From: Algoriphagus pacificus
Lineage (GTDB): Bacteria > Bacteroidota > Bacteroidia > Cytophagales > Cyclobacteriaceae
Assembly: GCF_017254845.1 (NCBI RefSeq)
Contig: NZ_JAFKCU010000002.1
Span: forward strand, 1,287,053-1,351,052
Reading direction: 5' to 3'
Length of the DNA: 64,000 nucleotides
The notes beneath the pieces were generated by a model, which saw only the letters and a program-made list of their open reading frames with translations, made no database searches and was not told where the DNA came from. This document shows, one piece after another, positions 61,283-64,000 of this stretch (position 1 is the stretch's first letter; each line of letters starts with the position of its first letter). Made by a program: the position numbers and the translations under genes.

Positions 61283-61710
61283 TGAGACTTCTTCTTAAAA
61301 GAAGGTATACTCCCCGGGGAAGCCTGGGGAGGCTATACCTTGGCCAAAAGCAGTTGTGCTTTATCCGGGAAGCCCCAAAATCCTGCTATGATCAAGCTAT
61401 TCATTGCCTGGAAGAGGGGACTTACGAACTGGAGGCAGCACATTCAGAGGAAGAGGGCTGGTTTATCAGAGTAGGTGAGAGAGGGTTGATTAAAGCCAGA
61501 ACAGGAGAATCTAGGCCAGGAATGAATGAACTCTGTCCGGTATCTTCTTACCGTGCAGATGGCACTCCACTGTTTACAAAGCTGGCTTTCTTGAAGCTTC
61601 TGGATGAACTCACTCCTTTTTGGGAGCGGGGAGAAATCCTTGACTTGCAGATCGTTTCTACAGGAATTCCTTATCAACTGGAATCATGTCTGGAGCAGAG
61701 CTACTCCTAA
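61282..61710 (+). CDS. DUF5675 family protein
   Basis: The 142-residue protein (LLLKRRYTPRGSLGRLYLGQKQLCFIREAP, then CLEEGTYELEAAHSEEEGWFIRVGERGLIKARTG) follows the DUF5675 plan. That is a small beta-barrel-like domain in which the short strand G.L.L and a region of the form C(I/L)xEGxY precede an I-x-x-R/H-x-G turn. DUF5675 genes are often found in prophage or tail-like clusters and near cell-wall enzymes. Here the gene is coupled to the preceding array gene (1-base overlap) and overlaps the following membrane gene by 25 bases. Confidence 0.75.
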   Translation: MRLLLKRRYTPRGSLGRLYLGQKQLCFIREAPKSCYDQAIHCLEEGTYELEAAHSEEEGWFIRVGERGLIKARTGESRPGMNELCPVSSYRADGTPLFTKLAFLKLLDELTPFWERGEILDLQIVSTGIPYQLESCLEQSYS

Positions 61711-61880
61711 CCTTGGCGGGAGCAGTGACGATGTTATTGCTTTCGGTAATTGCCTATTTCCTCAAACTGCTGATTGAAGATACCCGGCAGTTAAAAGGTG
61801 AATTGGCGAAGTTGAAAGAGCTCTTTTACAGACTGGAGATCGAACAGGCCTTCCTGAAGAATATGATGAAAGGAGGGTGA
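61686..61880 (+). CDS. Small single-helix membrane protein (holin-like size)
   Basis: The 64-residue protein has one membrane helix (about residues 4-28, LLLTLAGAVTMLLLSVIAYFL) and a charged coiled coil (DTRQLKGELAKLKELFYRLEIEQAFL). This layout is seen in XhlA-like or holin-accessory proteins next to DUF5675 in phage-like clusters, but the match is only in size and shape. The start lies 25 bases inside the DUF5675 gene, a strong sign of coupling. No lysis enzyme is seen, so a phage role is inference. Confidence 0.6.
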   Translation: MSGAELLLTLAGAVTMLLLSVIAYFLKLLIEDTRQLKGELAKLKELFYRLEIEQAFLKNMMKGG

Positions 61881-62154
61881 GCATCTTGCCTGCAGGAGGT
61901 AGGTCTCGGTATTCAGTAGGCAGTGTTCAGTAAACAGCTCGCAGTTGACAGTTTTCAGGCTTCAGTCGCTATAGTTTAGCTCCTAAAATCATTGATTGGA
62001 GCAAATGCCCTTGGAAGCAGCTGGTGGATGAATAACAAAGGACAGCGCTAAGAAAACAAGCTAGCTCCGGGCTTGTCTCGGAGATCCGCTTGTTTTTAGC
62101 TGGACTTTGAGCCAATAAATGAATTGTCCGAAGGCAATTCAAAGCTGATTTCGG

Positions 62155-62275
62155 GCAAAGACTTTTGGATACTTTTGGTCTTCAAAAGTATCAAGAATAG
62201 CTTCCTGTCCTAGGTTGCGTATTTTGGTCATATTTAACTATCACTATTCCAAATCATATATCCCAAAATCATCTT
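62155..62275. repeat. Direct repeat GACTTTTGGATACTTTTGG, left copy
   Basis: GGCAAAGACTTTTGGATACT, then a TTTTGGTCTTCAAAAGTATC hairpin region and an ATTTTGGTCATAT phrase, is repeated at about 62987-63110. Each copy is preceded by an older block with TTAAGAAAA and GCTAGCTC. An open frame on the minus strand across 62741-63076 comes from this repeat. Confidence 0.7.
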
Positions 62276-62364
62276 GTTTCCATCTTGCTGGCGATTCTTT
62301 TTCATCTCACCAACCGTGGTCTGTGTCTTCACAGACCATTCTCACAATGCGATTCGTTTTCATC

Positions 62365-62510
62365 TTGCTGGCAAACCGATCCGTCTTCTATAGACATTTC
62401 AGAGCCAGCGCTGGTGAAATAACATACCTTCATACCCAGGGTTGAAACCCTGGGCTATTAACATTTGACCCTTTGAGGGTCAGTCCCTTAGCGTCACTTG
62501 GACCATTTGA
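62365..62510. repeat. HRU copy 4, with compensatory base change
   Basis: TTGCTGGC...GAGCCAGCGC, ACCCAGGGTTGAAACCCTGGG, and TGACCCT-TTG-AGGGTCA in place of TGACCCC-TCT-GGGGTCA. One C:G pair has become T:A and the stem is kept. An extra TTGCTGGC arm lies at 62285, next to a TGGTCTGTGTCTTCACAGACCA hairpin. Confidence 0.8.
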
Positions 62511-62623
62511 CTTTTAAATTGCCCAAGCGAGTGTCCTCACTCGCGTAGATAAGAGCAGTCATATTTTTAAGAATCCAAATCGTAAATCATATATCCCAAA
62601 TCATAAATCACCTGGTTTTCATC

Positions 62624-62752
62624 TTGCTGGCAAATCATTTTCCTTTCCAAATGCCATTTTCGAGCCAGCGCTGGAGAAATACCATTCCTTCAAACCTGGG
62701 CCATTAATATTTGACCCCTCTGGGGTCAGTTCCCCAAGAGTCAATTGGACCA
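62624..62752. repeat. HRU copy 5, left arm of second hairpin lost
   Basis: TTGCTGGC...GAGCCAGCGC is intact, the second hairpin is reduced to ACCTGGGCC, the third is TGACCCCTCTGGGGTCA, and CCAAGAGTCAATTGG closes the unit. The stretch 61881-63683 has no gene I can support beyond these repeats. Confidence 0.75.
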
Positions 62753-63122
62753 ATCGCCATAGGGGATATGAGGTTTTTGGAACAGGGCAAGGCGTTGAAA
62801 ATCCTTTCTGAGAAAGGATTTTGCCTTGGGCCAGGAAGTAGGGAGGGAGCCGTTAAGAAAATCGGCTAGCTCGCGAGTTTCGAGCGAAATCCGGCGATTT
62901 TTAGGTTCAGACAAGTTCCAAAAATCAAATCGGTGAGGAATTGCTAAAATTACCCCAAATAGAGCCTGATTTGAAACATAGACCCTGGCAAAGACTTTTG
63001 GATACTTTTGGTCTTCAAAAGTATCAAGAATGCTTCCTGTCCAAGGTTTCGTATTTTGGTCATATATAACTATCATTATTCCAAATCATATATCCCAAAT
63101 CATAAATCACCTGGTTTCCATC

Positions 63123-63310
63123 TTGCTGGCAAATCGATCCGTCCCCTATTGACAATTCCGAGCTAGCGCTTGTGAAATACTATTACTTCAAACCTAGGGC
63201 CCGATAGCTATCGTGGCGAAACCCTGGCCTGCCCGCCGTGGCGGGGCTATTGATATTTGACCCCTCCGGGGTCAGTTCCCCTAGCGTACCTTGGATCATT
63301 TGATTTCTAA
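63123..63310. repeat. HRU copy 6, expanded loops
   Basis: TTGCTGGC...GAGCTAGCGC (one base changed), an ACCTAGGG...CCCTGG pair whose loop contains CCCGATAGCTATCGTGG and GCCTGCCCGCCGTGGCGGG, TGACCCC-TCC-GGGGTCA, and CTAGCGTACCTTGG. It leads into the right copy of the duplicated upstream region (63313-63683). Confidence 0.8.
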
Positions 63311-63312
63311 AT

Positions 63313-63683
63313 TGATTAGACGCTTTGTTTTTAGCTTTCATTCTTTAGCTTTCTTATTTTGCTGATTACTGCGACTGATCCCTGTCTTCCGTCTTTTCAG
63401 CTTTCTAACCTACCTCCGGTAGGCAGGCTTTATCCTTCTGAATTCACAATTAACTGCCACCACAACTTTCTACCGAGACTGCCTGCTTCTACTGATCACA
63501 GTTTTTCGTCCTTTTATCTCTTTGACTTTTGCTTTCAAAATTTTTCTGATTCCACATTTTTACCATCTAAATAGGGAACAAACTTGTCTAAAACGAAGCT
63601 TGCGAACAAAACGCACATTCAATTGATAGCCAGTTCAATAAGATTGATTTTTCCTGCATGTTTAACCTAAAACCCATATACAT
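63313..63683. repeat. Direct repeat of the upstream region, right copy
   Basis: Nearly identical to 60165-60532, with scattered single-base and small length differences, ending in the same CATATGGC start context of the second gene copy. Confidence 0.85.
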
Positions 63684-64000
63684 ATGGCAAAACAAACAGG
63701 AATAATTACACTGAAAGGACCTGTAGGAAGATTGTCTTTCTACAAAACCAAGGATGGTTATTTGGCCCGTGAAAAAGGAGGGGTGGAGAAATCCAGGATT
63801 ATGAATGATCCCCGCTTTGCAAGAACCCGGGAAAACATCCGAGAATTCACCGACAATGCCAATGCCTCCAAATTGCTGAGAGATGCCTTGAGACCGGTGA
63901 TCTCCCAGATCGGAGACAAGCGACTGAATCTTCGAATTACCCAATCCATGATGCAGGTTCTTAAATCAGACCTGGTCAACGTGAGGGGGGACAGAAGAGT
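63684..64000 (+). CDS. Array protein with MAKQTG start, copy 2, cut by window end
   Basis: Starting at ATG 63684, 317 bases are visible. They match the gene at 60533 except for five single-base differences, all third-position or Leu-first-position silent changes (in codons for Lys, Ile, Leu, Val and Arg). The visible protein is therefore unchanged over 105 codons. The rest of the gene, and any DUF5675 and membrane genes following it, lie beyond the window. Confidence 0.85.
   Translation, partial: MAKQTGIITLKGPVGRLSFYKTKDGYLAREKGGVEKSRIMNDPRFARTRENIREFTDNANASKLLRDALRPVISQIGDKRLNLRITQSMMQVLKSDLVNVRGDRR

Noticed and set aside
62741-63076. A 111-codon minus-strand open frame
   Set aside because: It spans HRU copy 5 and the GACTTTTGG direct repeat; the left copy of that repeat (62155-62275) has no matching frame.
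55286-63310. Integron-like array (attC sites between gene cassettes)
   Set aside because: The repeats lack the GTTRRRY/RYYYAAC core pairs of attC sites, and no integrase is present.

Overview
The window looks like chromosomal DNA of a Bacteroidota member, most likely Cytophagales and close to Cyclobacteriaceae/Algoriphagus. The grounds are two SusC/SusD pairs, an ECF sigma/FecR/STN-SusC regulatory set, a DUF6520 peptide, a DUF6266 protein, PadR with a prefix-domain FtsX permease, Bacteroidota-type lipoproteins, and mostly AT-rich DNA without strong Shine-Dalgarno sites. Family calls come from motifs read by eye. No database search was run.

Layout. 1-7.3 kb: the end of a sodium:solute symporter with nagA (amino-sugar use), a sulfite dehydrogenase/cytochrome c pair on the minus strand, a serine beta-lactamase-fold hydrolase and a two-domain fasciclin lipoprotein. 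7.5-18.9 kb: one regulated uptake locus with ECF sigma, FecR anti-sigma, SusC with an STN domain, SusD, an FAD oxidoreductase, an SGNH hydrolase and a Gfo/Idh/MocA oxidoreductase; it has no glycoside hydrolase. 19.6-30.5 kb: an ArsR/SRPBCC pair, PadR plus an ABC-type permease, a decayed YceI/porin pair, DoxX, an S41 peptidase and hypothetical genes, separated by blocks of dispersed palindromic repeats.

30.8-46.7 kb is a defence-like island. It holds an HNH endonuclease with a likely sulfur-recognition N-terminus, an Abi protein with a HEPN-like RNase motif, fragmented DUF559 genes, a zinc-ribbon pair, a DUF4062 gene overlapping an AlbA_2/HATPase gene, a membrane coiled-coil protein and a complete type I restriction-modification operon. 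Between hsdS and hsdR sit two extra genes. One of them reads as an HslV/proteasome-like N-terminal-nucleophile hydrolase (Thr2, Asp22, Lys36). This hsdM-hsdS-orf111-Ntn-hsdR arrangement is the strongest candidate for an undescribed system.

47.6-56.3 kb: a second SusC/SusD locus led by a TlpA-like protein whose N-terminal third is built partly from in-frame palindromic repeats, followed by a DUF6520 peptide and a MauE/DoxX redox membrane protein. 56.7-58.5 kb: a Crp/Fnr-type regulator, a class I terpene synthase and a small basic protein. 58.7-64 kb: a modular array of DUF6266-like and related genes, a DUF5675 gene and a small membrane protein, separated by at least six copies (counting one at 55.3 kb) of a multi-hairpin repeat that shows compensatory base changes. 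The array gene is duplicated, with only synonymous differences in the visible overlap.

No rRNA, tRNA or CRISPR array was recognised.
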